From Olsenella_K sp050953285 (lineage in GTDB: Bacteria > Actinomycetota > Coriobacteriia > Coriobacteriales > Atopobiaceae), in the NCBI GenBank assembly GCA_050953285.1, contig JBMNMK010000001.1, positions 248,001 to 312,000 of the forward strand: a stretch of DNA of 64,000 bases, written 5' to 3'. Below, one piece after another: positions 6,936 to 14,242 of this stretch (its first letter is position 1; the number at the start of each line of letters is the position of its first letter). The position numbers were made by a program, and so were the translations under genes. A model generated the notes under the pieces. It saw only the letters and a list, made by a program, of their open reading frames with translations, had not been told where the DNA came from and did not search any database.

Positions 6936-7637
6936 ATGGACGAGCAGATTAGGCAATTGCAGCAGATGATCGATGAGAGCCACTTCACATTGGTCATTAC
7001 CGGGGCGGGCATCTCCGTCGCCTCCGGCATTCCCAGCATGCACGGCTTGAACCTGGCGGAGACGCTGCAGTTTGCCTCCACATCCGTGCTGAGGGCGACA
7101 CCGGAGCACTACTACAGGGTTGCCCGGCATTCCTTTCTGGATGCCATGTTCGGCAACGGCCCCAGCCTGTCGCACAGTAAGCTGGCGGAGCTGGAGGGGA
7201 AAGGCAAGGTACAGGGGATCATCACGACGAACCTGGACAACCTGCACAGCCTTGCCGGCTCGAAAAACGTGGCGGAGATACAGGGCAGCTTCGCGGTAAA
7301 CACCTGCCTGAAATGCGGGAAGCGGAACCACGACGTGAACATCTGGAATCGGGGATGCGCCCCGAGATGCGAGTGCGGAGGGCTCTACGCCTGCTGGCCG
7401 GTCTATGCTCATGTCGGCCTGTATGACGACGATGTCCCAAAGGCGCAGGAATGGGCGCGAAAGGCCGAGCTGGTCATCGTGGTCGGCGCAATCGGCAACT
7501 ATGGTGGCGTGTACTGGAACCACATCAGCCCATCCGCCAGGATTGTGCAGATCAATCCCAGCCACACACAATTCGACTCTTGCTCCACCCTGAACATCCG
7601 GAGGAAATGCGATGAAGTGTTCGCGGAATTGGAATAG
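6936..7637 (+). CDS. SirTM-like (class M) sirtuin, predicted ADP-ribosyltransferase
   Basis: 233 residues with a Rossmann fold: GAGIS at 23-27, TTNLDNLH at 97-104 keeping the catalytic Asn99, and a zinc ribbon with cysteines at 124, 127, 141, 145 and 147. The catalytic His of deacetylating sirtuins (HGS motif) is replaced by Gln116 (EIQGS). That His-to-Gln change, together with a macrodomain gene next door, is the hallmark of class M sirtuins, which ADP-ribosylate a lipoylated GcvH-like carrier in Gram-positive pathogens (established for that class). The carrier and the lipoate ligase of those loci are missing here, so the target is unknown. It is 3 bases from the macrodomain gene. Confidence 0.8.
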   Translation: MDEQIRQLQQMIDESHFTLVITGAGISVASGIPSMHGLNLAETLQFASTSVLRATPEHYYRVARHSFLDAMFGNGPSLSHSKLAELEGKGKVQGIITTNLDNLHSLAGSKNVAEIQGSFAVNTCLKCGKRNHDVNIWNRGCAPRCECGGLYACWPVYAHVGLYDDDVPKAQEWARKAELVIVVGAIGNYGGVYWNHISPSARIVQINPSHTQFDSCSTLNIRRKCDEVFAELE

Positions 7638-7640
7638 GCC

Positions 7641-8162
7641 ATGATTCGCCTTGTCAAAGGGGACATCACGAAAGTCGCGGATGTCGATGCGATCGTGAAC
7701 GCCGCGAACAGGACGCTGCTGGGGGGTGGAGGCGTCGACGGGGCGATACATCGTGCCGCCGGCAGAGGGCTGAGGGTAGAGTGCCTCAAGCTGCATGGAT
7801 GCAAGACGGGCAGCGCGAAAATCACAAAGGCCTACAACCTTCCCTGTGAATACGTGATCCATACGGTCGGGCCGATCTGGCATGGAGGCGGCAAAGGTGA
7901 GCCGGAAACGCTCTCGGCCTGTTATCGGAACTCGCTGCGTGTGGCCCAGGAGAACGGCATCCGCAGGATAGCCTTCCCTTCCATCTCGACAGGCGTGTTT
8001 CACTATCCCGTAGATCGGGCGGCAGAGACGGCCATGATTGCCGTGCGGCAGTATCTGGAAGACAACCCGGGGTCGTTCGACCTTGTCGAGTGGGTGCTGT
8101 TTGAGGATTTCACGTATGCCGCTTATGAAAACGCAGCAAAATCCCCTCTTGCAGTGCGTTGA
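7641..8162 (+). CDS. Macrodomain ADP-ribosyl hydrolase (MacroD type)
   Basis: 173 residues, one macrodomain. All MacroD signatures are visible: VNAANRTLLGGGGVDGAIH for ADP-ribose binding, GSAKITKAYNLP with VIHTVGP, and the phosphate loop FPSISTGVFHYP. It removes ADP-ribose from proteins, or deacetylates O-acetyl-ADP-ribose. As the last gene of the operon it is the natural eraser for the mark put on by the sirtuin. It lacks the zinc-binding insert expected of zinc-dependent macrodomains as far as can be told by eye. Confidence 0.85.
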   Translation: MIRLVKGDITKVADVDAIVNAANRTLLGGGGVDGAIHRAAGRGLRVECLKLHGCKTGSAKITKAYNLPCEYVIHTVGPIWHGGGKGEPETLSACYRNSLRVAQENGIRRIAFPSISTGVFHYPVDRAAETAMIAVRQYLEDNPGSFDLVEWVLFEDFTYAAYENAAKSPLAVR

Positions 8163-8439
8163 TATTCCAGCCGTGCCGCAGCGTCCGCTGCGGTGGAATC
8201 GGGGCGAGGGCCTAACCACCATACGAGAGCGCGGTGGTGGGCGGCGGCGCTCTCGCGATGCGGTAGTCCTTGGCGCCGCCGCCGACCAGCGCGGCGAGGA
8301 CTACCACCCAGTGTGTGAGAGATGGCACGTGCCCTCGGCGTCCGCCACGCCCTGGGACGGTGCCGACGAGTCTTCGCTGACGCCGGGCCAGGCGCTCGTG
8401 ATGGCAATCCCCTCGATGGGAGGGGAGAAAGGAGCCATC
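8163..8439 (+). other. Structured intergenic segment, no gene
   Basis: 277 bases with several inverted repeats: ATTCCA..TGGAAT enclosing CCGCAGC-GTCC-GCTGCGG (8163-8200), CGAGAGCGC/GCGCTCTCG (8224-8232 and 8247-8255), and GTAGTCCT/AGGACTAC (8263-8270 and 8297-8304) with partly pairing inner bases. The first probably ends the macrodomain transcript; the others may form a leader for the next gene. No promoter could be fixed. Confidence 0.45.
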
Positions 8440-8883
8440 ATGGCACCAGAGCCTGGCTCGTTTGAGCAACCAATCAGTCGACACAAATCGCTCAACCGCG
8501 AGGAGCGACGCCGCATCAAGCGCAAGATGCGCCGACACCAGCGCGACGTCTTCCACGCGCGCGTGGTCGATGGCGCTACCTTCGCGGGAACGATGGACCT
8601 TCCCGTCATGGAAGTGTGGGCAGACAAGGGGTCTGCTGATCCTGCCATCTGGATAGAGTTCGAGCATGCTTTTTCCTCGCGTTTTCCCGATGGTGACTGC
8701 ACCGACGAGGCTTCGCTTGCCTTCGCCCGTGAGTATCTTGCAAGTCAGGGCGCCTATTACGCCAGCATCTTTCCTGATGGTGATAAAACTCCTTTCCTCG
8801 AGCTTTTCGACAAGGAGACCGACCTTGCCGAATGGACGCGCATGCTCGATGACGTTGAGAGGCAAGACCAATCAGATGAGTAG
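8440..8883 (+). CDS. Hypothetical protein, 147 residues
   Basis: The ATG at 8440 follows GAGAAAGGAG and is preferred over in-frame ATGs at 8401 and 8416. The N-terminus has a strongly basic helix (NREERRRIKRKMRRHQRD, about residues 20-37), the middle has alternating aromatic and acidic residues, and the C-terminus is acidic and ends in SDE. Not recognised; the basic-then-acidic layout could fit a nucleic-acid-binding or DNA-mimic protein, but nothing proves it. It has its own terminator and stands between the ADP-ribosylation cargo and the mobilization genes. Confidence 0.6.
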   Translation: MAPEPGSFEQPISRHKSLNREERRRIKRKMRRHQRDVFHARVVDGATFAGTMDLPVMEVWADKGSADPAIWIEFEHAFSSRFPDGDCTDEASLAFAREYLASQGAYYASIFPDGDKTPFLELFDKETDLAEWTRMLDDVERQDQSDE

Positions 8884-8906
8884 CCCTGACGCCACTGGCT
8901 CGTAAG

Positions 8907-8942
8907 GCAACCGGCCCCGCCGGCTCTGGCGGGGCCGGTTGC
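8907..8942 (+). terminator. 15-bp terminator-like hairpin
   Basis: GCAACCGGCCCCGCC and GGCGGGGCCGGTTGC form a perfect 15-bp stem with a 6-nt loop, 24 bases after the hypothetical gene. No T-run follows. Confidence 0.65.
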
Positions 8943-9007
8943 TCATGCAGCGAAGGTGGGTGGCTTCCTCACCTCGAGATCAGCTGGTCTTCGGGGATAA
9001 TACGGCT

Positions 9008-9170
9008 ATCGCTACCAGCGCAAACGCGGTTGGGCGACGTCACGGGCGCGCAAACGGTGCCCGTGACGTCGCTTTGACGTCCGCGGGGATGATATCCGGA
9101 GCCACGACGCGCAGCGTGGATACGAGAGGGCGCTTCGAGCTACCCCAAACCACTACAGCCGCGCGACTCA
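9008..9170. repeat. GACGTC-rich repeat, copy 2
   Basis: Copy of 4105-4305. GACGTCACGGGC (9036-9047) and GCCCGTGACGTC (9059-9070) make a perfect 12-bp hairpin, followed by GCTTTGACGTCCGC as in copy 1. It overlaps the 3' end of the minus-strand gene at 9040-9390, so the last 40 or so codons of that gene lie in repeat DNA. Confidence 0.7.
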
Positions 9171-9390
9171 TATTGAGACAGCTCTGCTCGGGGGCGAACC
9201 TGCTGTAGCGTTCGACCTCGCACGAGAGGTCGTCTCCATCATTGGCGACCCATAAGACGCCGTCCAGCTCGGCAGCCCCAAACCCCTGCCTTCCCTCTTC
9301 GCAGCTGAGGTCATAGGTCCTATAGCTGTAGGCCGCCACCTTTCCGTCGCTCTCCTCGAGCTTGGCCCTGAACCCGAAACCCATGCTCAT
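9040..9390 (-). CDS. Hypothetical protein, last gene of the mobilization operon
   Basis: 116 residues from the ATG at 9390, which follows the stop of the 34-residue peptide gene by 2 bases and has a GGGGGC purine run ahead; a start at 9447 in the same frame is less likely because it would overlap that peptide gene. The middle (SYRTYDLSCEEGRQGFGAAE and WVANDGDDLSCEVERY) looks like a small beta-rich domain. The C-terminal third is encoded by the GACGTC repeat and may be foreign to the original gene. No family recognised. Confidence 0.5.
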   Translation of the reverse strand: MSMGFGFRAKLEESDGKVAAYSYRTYDLSCEEGRQGFGAAELDGVLWVANDGDDLSCEVERYSRFAPEQSCLNMSRAAVVVWGSSKRPLVSTLRVVAPDIIPADVKATSRAPFARP

Positions 9391-9392
9391 CG

Positions 9393-9497
9393 CTAGCCCC
9401 CGTAATGCCAGAACAGCAGGATGACTCTTGCCACGAACCTCATCCATGCAAGGCAGAACTTGCCTATCGCACCCAGAACACGCTTGGCCACGCCCAT
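9393..9497 (-). CDS. 34-residue membrane peptide in the mobilization operon
   Basis: ATG at 9497 preceded by AGGGAGCG, stop at 9393, next gene 2 bases on. The peptide has a basic N-terminus (MGVAKRV) and a long hydrophobic and aromatic stretch with three further arginines or lysines, ending LLFWHYGG. It is a likely single-span membrane or amphipathic peptide. Its spacing, with a ribosome-binding site and stop-start coupling on the downstream side, argues for real translation. It may assist transfer or be a toxin-like peptide; no family is recognised. Confidence 0.5.
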   Translation of the reverse strand: MGVAKRVLGAIGKFCLAWMRFVARVILLFWHYGG

Positions 9498-9509
9498 CTC
9501 ACACGCTCC

Positions 9510-10055
9510 CTAGAAAGAGTCCTCGTCACCATAGACGTTAGCAGCCAGAGCGGACACAAATTCGTAGCTGGCCTCCGTCATGCCGAGCATCGCGTACATG
9601 CGCCCTTCGTCCCCCTCGTGCGCGCCGTCGGGTCCCAGTGCCCTCATGAGCGTGTCGTGCATGTTCGCGACGCGCGTTGCCATGCTCGACGAGCCCTTGG
9701 AAAGGCCGCAGAGCAGGTCGGTCGTCTCGTCGAGCTGCGAGACGTCGCAGAGGTCGGGGCCGATCCTGAGCCACTGGACCCTCCCGTCGATCTCTATCGA
9801 GCGCGCCTGCTCGACCTCCCCTTCCGAGAGCACGTGTATGCGGCATCCGGGCGAGCGCTGAGCCAGGGGTAGCGCACCGTCCTCGGTCGGCCCCTGCGGC
9901 ACTCTGTACCAGCTCACCTCGACCCAAAGGCCGTCGCCCATCGCCACCCGGAAGTCGGTTAGCGCGTTGCCCATGCCGAGAGGGCTCGTAGTGGTCAGCG
10001 CGTTGGTGTCGAACGTCTCCACCGACCCGCCCTCGTAGTGCACGGTGACCTTCAT
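9510..10055 (-). CDS. Hypothetical protein coupled to the relaxase
   Basis: 181 residues. The start overlaps the relaxase stop in an ATGA junction, so the two are translationally coupled. The N-terminal 50 residues form a beta-strand pattern (MKVTVHYEGGSVETF...), followed by a mixed middle and a helical acidic C-terminus ending YGDEDSF. No known domain is recognised. By position it is an accessory of mobilization, a common place for element-specific proteins of unknown role. Confidence 0.65.
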   Translation of the reverse strand: MKVTVHYEGGSVETFDTNALTTTSPLGMGNALTDFRVAMGDGLWVEVSWYRVPQGPTEDGALPLAQRSPGCRIHVLSEGEVEQARSIEIDGRVQWLRIGPDLCDVSQLDETTDLLCGLSKGSSSMATRVANMHDTLMRALGPDGAHEGDEGRMYAMLGMTEASYEFVSALAANVYGDEDSF

Positions 10056-11284
10056 CGCTCGTCCCTCCCGTCTCGCGTCGCCTCGGGCATGGCTGCCTGG
10101 CGTGCGGAATCGCCACCGCCGAGGGGGCGTCGGTGCGCGTCCCTGGCGCTTGCGGGCCCGTCCGCATGTCGGGCGCCAGCCCGCGGGCGGGCCCTCTCCG
10201 GGAGTATCGAGTGCTCCGCGCAGTACTCCCGCACGCGCCTGAGCCTCTCTACGCTCGCGTCTCGGCTGGGCATCCCCTCCAGCCTGGCTATGGCGGAGTC
10301 AATGGCGGCAAGGCTCCTGAAGCCGCCCCGGGAGACCGTGCTCATGGCTTCCGCAAGTCGGTTGAGCTCCCTGAGGTCCCTCACCTCTATGGCGCCCGAC
10401 GCTATCGCCCTGACGTTTCTCGATGTGACCGGGCCCGGCCTCAGCCTGCTCGGGTTGGCGACCCACCTCGTCACCTCGCGCCTCGTGTAGGACGCCCCGA
10501 GCCTGGAGCCGCTCACCTGCCTGGACGGCGTCCCCGCCAGGGAGTAGACCCAGTCGTCTGCCCTCCTCGCGGAGACGCGGACGCTGATGCCCATCTCCTT
10601 GAGGGCGCTCTGGAAGTCTTCGGGGCTGCGGGAGAGGCTCCTCGCTACGTCGACCCTGGCGCGTATGTCCGCCACCCATGAGTACTCGCCGCGGCCGCCG
10701 TACTCTGCCTCCGGGCGGTCGACGTGGCGCCTCATGTATACGTCGGAGTCCCTCTCGCTCGCCCTTCCAGGCCTGTCCGAGAATCGGGAGAGCCCCATCT
10801 CCCCGGCGATCCTCTGGGCGGACCTCTTGAGCGCCCTGGGGTCGGGGTCCTGGAGGCGCCTTCCGGTCACGAGGTTGGTGTTGTTGACTATGACGTGGGC
10901 ATGGGGCACGTGGTGCTCGTTGTCGTCGTGGTACACGACGGCGACCTCAAAGTCGGCGAAGTTCTCCTCCACCCATGACATGGTGACAGACCGGAGCTCT
11001 GAGAGGCTCACCGCGTCCCTCGGGTCGGGGGAGAAGACATAATGCTTGTAGGTGCGTGCTTTCCTGCCCTTAAACGGGCTGTCGTTGCCCAGTTTTTCTC
11101 GGGTCTCGTCCATCACGGACGCCCAGTCGTACTCGCGGTACTCGGGGAGGCCGTCCTCTCCGATGTCCGCCATGGGCGCGTCGAGGTTGAGGAAGTCCCT
11201 TGCGAGCGCGCGGCCCTCCTTCTCGAGGTAGCGCTGCGCGGCGCCGAGCTTTGTGTGCCCGGAGATCGGCTTCACGAATGGCAC
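10052..11284 (-). CDS. Relaxase, MobP-type
   Basis: 410 residues starting with GTG at 11284, two bases after the MobC stop. It nicks oriT and pilots the single strand into the recipient. The metal-binding histidine motif is plain: YHDDNEHHVPHAHVIVNNTN near residue 120, that is the HxDxxxPHxH-type motif 3 of relaxases, and a candidate catalytic Tyr lies among several in the first 30-80 residues (YLEKEG, YREYDW, YKHYVF). The C-terminal part is Arg-rich and probably binds DNA. It forms an operon with MobC and three small genes. About 400 residues is usual for mobilizable elements of Gram-positive hosts. Confidence 0.9.
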   Translation of the reverse strand: MPFVKPISGHTKLGAAQRYLEKEGRALARDFLNLDAPMADIGEDGLPEYREYDWASVMDETREKLGNDSPFKGRKARTYKHYVFSPDPRDAVSLSELRSVTMSWVEENFADFEVAVVYHDDNEHHVPHAHVIVNNTNLVTGRRLQDPDPRALKRSAQRIAGEMGLSRFSDRPGRASERDSDVYMRRHVDRPEAEYGGRGEYSWVADIRARVDVARSLSRSPEDFQSALKEMGISVRVSARRADDWVYSLAGTPSRQVSGSRLGASYTRREVTRWVANPSRLRPGPVTSRNVRAIASGAIEVRDLRELNRLAEAMSTVSRGGFRSLAAIDSAIARLEGMPSRDASVERLRRVREYCAEHSILPERARPRAGARHADGPASARDAHRRPLGGGDSARQAAMPEATRDGRDER

Positions 11285-11286
11285 GG

Positions 11287-11694
11287 CTACTCCCCGAAGA
11301 CGACCGGCATGCCGGTGAGCTCCGCCGCCTGCCGCCTGACCTCGGCCGCGTCGCGCCTCACCTCGTCGAGCCCGTACGACACGCCCCCCATCGCCTCGGC
11401 GAGGTCGAGCGCGTCCACGCCGGACTCGCGAACCGCCTTGGCGATCGCGTTGAGGGCGTGGGTCGACTGGTTGAGGAGGTGTCCGAGCGAGCGCACGTTG
11501 CGGACGTAGGCGGCGAGGGTGCTGCGGTCGAGCACGAGCGCGCCTCCTGCCGCGCCTCCCTTGGCGACAGCGCCTGCTCGGGCAAGGAGGCGCACCGTGT
11601 CGGAGACGGTGGTGCCGAGCGAGTCGGCGAGCGATCTCAGCGAGGACATCTCCTCCTCCGAGAGCATGACGTGGAGCTGGACGGGTCTGGGCAT
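11287..11694 (-). CDS. mobC: MobC-like relaxosome accessory protein
   Basis: 135 residues. The N-terminal PRPVQLHVMLSEEEMSSLRSLADSLG is a ribbon-helix-helix type start, and the middle has NVRSLGHLLNQSTHALNAIAKA, typical of MobC proteins, which bind oriT next to the nick and help the relaxase open the strands. The C-terminus is a heptad-like helix. It lies directly upstream of the relaxase gene and directly downstream of the candidate oriT. Confidence 0.85.
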   Translation of the reverse strand: MPRPVQLHVMLSEEEMSSLRSLADSLGTTVSDTVRLLARAGAVAKGGAAGGALVLDRSTLAAYVRNVRSLGHLLNQSTHALNAIAKAVRESGVDALDLAEAMGGVSYGLDEVRRDAAEVRRQAAELTGMPVVFGE

Positions 11695-11739
11695 GGTCCT
11701 CCCTGGGACGGGCTCTCTATGTACAAGGGGTCATGCCAA

Positions 11740-11960
11740 TCCTAGGGGCGCGGGGGCTCCCCCGCATGCGACACCCATGACACGCTGTCATGGGTGAGCG
11801 GGACGAGACGACGATGGGGCGGCTTGGAAAGTGGGCTTGGGGAGGAGCTTCGGCGACGTCGCCAAGGGCCCTTGTAAGGACGTCCCCGAGGAGGCTCGGA
11901 CAAGCTATTCCATGGACTTGTACATGGAATAGGCAGCTTGCTATAACGTGCCCTCAGGAC
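11740..11960. other. oriT: Candidate origin of transfer (oriT)
   Basis: The 330-bp gap between divergent mobC and the abortive-infection gene holds three inverted repeats: GCGGGGG-CT-CCCCCGC, CACCCATGACA-CGC-TGTCATGGGTG (11772-11796), and CTATTCCATG-GACTTGTA-CATGGAATAG (11905-11932). The last is followed 9 bases on by TATAACGTGCCC, which looks like a nick region placed beside an inverted repeat, as in many oriT sites. The assignment rests on position and layout; the exact nick cannot be told. Confidence 0.6.
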
Positions 11961-12027
11961 TGGTGGACGGACATATAGGGGACAATGGGAATAGGTGAAA
12001 CAGCGCATTCAGTAGAAGGGCCGGAAG

Positions 12028-12918
12028 GTGGAAGAAGACTTGAACAGACTCCTCATGCAAAAGGAGATCTATCAGATACTCGACGGAGACTCCGTGCTCG
12101 AAAAGATCGATGGCCACGAAGTAAAGATGCCCTACCTGTCGGGTCCAATGCTGGCTGGCTTGTCGGTTGATTTCGGCGTGCCTACAGCCTATGGGTCACA
12201 GAGTAGATGGTGTTACGTCGAAGACATGATCTCTAATGCCGTCGAGACGGGTCGCGTCTCCCAGCTTCTTGGCCTGTTTTTCAACAGCCCCCAGTTTGCA
12301 GATGCTCTCGGTGATGTCGATCCTGACAGTTTCGAAGTCGAGCACGACAGAATCGTTCGCCTCGCAATCGGGGCAATCAACAAGAGACTCTTCTTTGGAG
12401 GCAATGAGCTACGTCAGGTGGGGAACAACTACGCAGTCGTTCCAAGAAACTCTCCAACCGTGGTTGAAGCGCCAAAGCTGAAGGTGATTGACCGACAGTA
12501 CGTAAAGATGCTCTCGGAGCGTGCAATTCGGGACGTTGGAGACGGTCGCCTCGACAGCGCCCTGACGGAGGCCCGGACTCTACTCGAAGAGACCTTTTGC
12601 TATGTGGTCGAGATTCGTGGCGAGCAGCCGAGTGGCAAGGGAGACATTAACAGGCTCTACTCTCAGGTGAGTGACCTCTACGGCATGCATGCAACCAAGG
12701 AGATGGACACTAGGGTCAAAACGCTCATCTCAGGTCTGAACAAGGTCATCTCGGCCATATCCGACACGAGGAACAACAACAGCGATGCTCACGGCGTTGG
12801 CGAACGAAGGGTCTCCATCCGAGACTATCACGCAAGGTTGGCTGTCAACTCCGCGGCCACACTCGCGGACTTCATCCTTTCCGTTGCTGAGCATGCTGAA
12901 GCAAAGGGTGATGACTAA
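12028..12918 (+). CDS. Abortive infection family protein with Abi_C (HEPN-like) domain
   Basis: 296 residues from a GTG start (an in-frame TAG lies 15 bases upstream, and AGAAGG precedes the GTG). The N-terminal 180 residues are not recognised. The C-terminal part, ISAISDTRNNNSDAHGVGERR, carries the RN-x-x-SDAHG signature of the abortive infection C-terminal domain; R and H are 6 residues apart, fitting the R-x4-6-H RNase motif of HEPN domains. Probably an RNA-cleaving anti-phage or element-protection protein in the cytoplasm. It stands alone, read away from mobC, with no visible antitoxin partner. Confidence 0.75.
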   Translation: MEEDLNRLLMQKEIYQILDGDSVLEKIDGHEVKMPYLSGPMLAGLSVDFGVPTAYGSQSRWCYVEDMISNAVETGRVSQLLGLFFNSPQFADALGDVDPDSFEVEHDRIVRLAIGAINKRLFFGGNELRQVGNNYAVVPRNSPTVVEAPKLKVIDRQYVKMLSERAIRDVGDGRLDSALTEARTLLEETFCYVVEIRGEQPSGKGDINRLYSQVSDLYGMHATKEMDTRVKTLISGLNKVISAISDTRNNNSDAHGVGERRVSIRDYHARLAVNSAATLADFILSVAEHAEAKGDD

Positions 12919-13053
12919 GAGGACCCTTCGATGTCTGGGATGGGGTTCCGGGGCGGCGAGGCGGGGCGCCCCTTGCCCGATCCGAGCCGGGGCGGAGCGT
13001 GCGTTTCGGCGTCCGCCGGGGCGGGCGCCTGTGCTCTTGCGGGGTGCTCTCGG

Positions 13054-13923
13054 CTATGCCATGGCCGCCTGCAGGTCCTCCACCATCGCCTTGGCGGCGT
13101 CGCGCACCACCTGCAGGCACGCGCGCATCTCCTCGTCGGTCTTGCCCACGGCCCAGCTGGCGACGTAGCCGAAGGAGTAGCCCGAGGTGTCCAGCCCCAG
13201 CGCCGCGCTCACGGCGTAGGCCACGCTCTCGGCCTGCACCTCGCGCATGGCTCGGTCGGGCATGCCCTCGGGGTCTCCGTCGTGCAGGCGGCTGTGCGCC
13301 AGCTCGTGCAGGGCCGTCTTCACGGTCTGGCCCTCGCCCATGCCCTCGCGGATGGCGATGAGCTCGCCGCGGCGGAAGTATCCCCTGGCGCCCTCGGGCA
13401 GGTCGGCCACGAGCTCGACGGGGTAGGCGGAGACGGCGCGCACGGCATCCATCACGGCGGCGTAGCGCTCCACGACCCCGGCGACCTCGTCCACGAGGGT
13501 GGGCAGGGGCTCGCCGTCGGTCTGGCTCACGTCGAAGACGTGGCCCACGCGGAAGCCCACGAGGCGGCGGTGCTCCTCGTCGGCGTCCTCGTCGCGGTCC
13601 TTGACGAGCATGGGCACGAGGATCTCGATGCCGCGCTCGCCTTTCCTCACGTACCTGTTGAAGTCACGCTTCCAACTCCTGAAGCTGGCCACGTGGGTGG
13701 CCGTGGGCATCTGCATCGCTATCAGGATGGTGTTGCCGAGGCTGTAGTCGTGGAACTTGGAGAGGCTCCGCAGCCACGACTCCCAGCGCTCGGACTGGTA
13801 GACCTCGCGGACGCCCTCGCCGAGGCGGTCGAGCGCCGCCTGCGCGCGCTCCTGCGCCCTCTCGCGCGCCTGCTGGCGCTCTGCCTTGCTCATGTGACGC
13901 TTGGTGCTCTTGGTGGTTGCCAT
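13054..13923 (-). CDS. ardC: ArdC-like antirestriction protein
   Basis: 289 residues from the ATG at 13923, which has GAGAGGAG upstream; the frame is open further but the extra part looks non-coding. The N-terminal domain (SWLRSLSKFHDYSLGNTILI, then TATHVASFRSWK and KGERGIEILVP) is the ssDNA-binding ArdC N domain. The C-terminal part has a zinc-metallopeptidase motif HELAH within TVKTALHELAHSRLHD and an EVQAESVAY third-ligand helix. ArdC proteins protect incoming single-stranded DNA from host restriction during transfer. Here it faces the element's own restriction operon, with divergent promoters between. Confidence 0.85.
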   Translation of the reverse strand: MATTKSTKRHMSKAERQQARERAQERAQAALDRLGEGVREVYQSERWESWLRSLSKFHDYSLGNTILIAMQMPTATHVASFRSWKRDFNRYVRKGERGIEILVPMLVKDRDEDADEEHRRLVGFRVGHVFDVSQTDGEPLPTLVDEVAGVVERYAAVMDAVRAVSAYPVELVADLPEGARGYFRRGELIAIREGMGEGQTVKTALHELAHSRLHDGDPEGMPDRAMREVQAESVAYAVSAALGLDTSGYSFGYVASWAVGKTDEEMRACLQVVRDAAKAMVEDLQAAMA

Positions 13924-14242
13924 GTCCTTGTCTCCTCTCGGGTGGCGGTGCCGCACGGACCGTCCGTGCGCGCTTGCCACCCTTGGAGGCCAAGGGTTTC
14001 CGCCCCGTGGTAGTCGCGGGGCAGAGGAGCTCCACGGCAACCTCCACCAATCGCCCTTGGATTTGTGCGAGGTTCCGTGGGGCCCTTGACCGGCGCCGTG
14101 CGGGGCGGCTGGGAGGGGTCCCGGGGCATGGGCGTGGCCATGGGGCGGGATGGTTTTCCTCTCACCCGTCTGCCTCTTGCGCGTTGTCGAATAGGGATAA
14201 ACTTGTTGGGATGTATTGCAAATCGCAAGTGAGGCGGAGGCC
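13924..14242. other. GC-rich divergent promoter region between ardC and the defence operon
   Basis: 319 bases with no convincing gene. A near-perfect palindrome GCACGGACCGTCCGTGC lies within GGTGGCGGTG...CTTGCCACC 25-60 bases ahead of ardC and may be a regulator site. A TTGCAAATCGCAA element lies just ahead of the ribbon-helix-helix gene. Both genes must be driven from here. Confidence 0.5.

Noticed and set aside
12931..14013. 360-codon plus-strand frame opposite the ArdC-like gene
   Set aside because: Composition is His/Gly/Ala/Val-rich with no motif; it is the complement of the ArdC-like gene.
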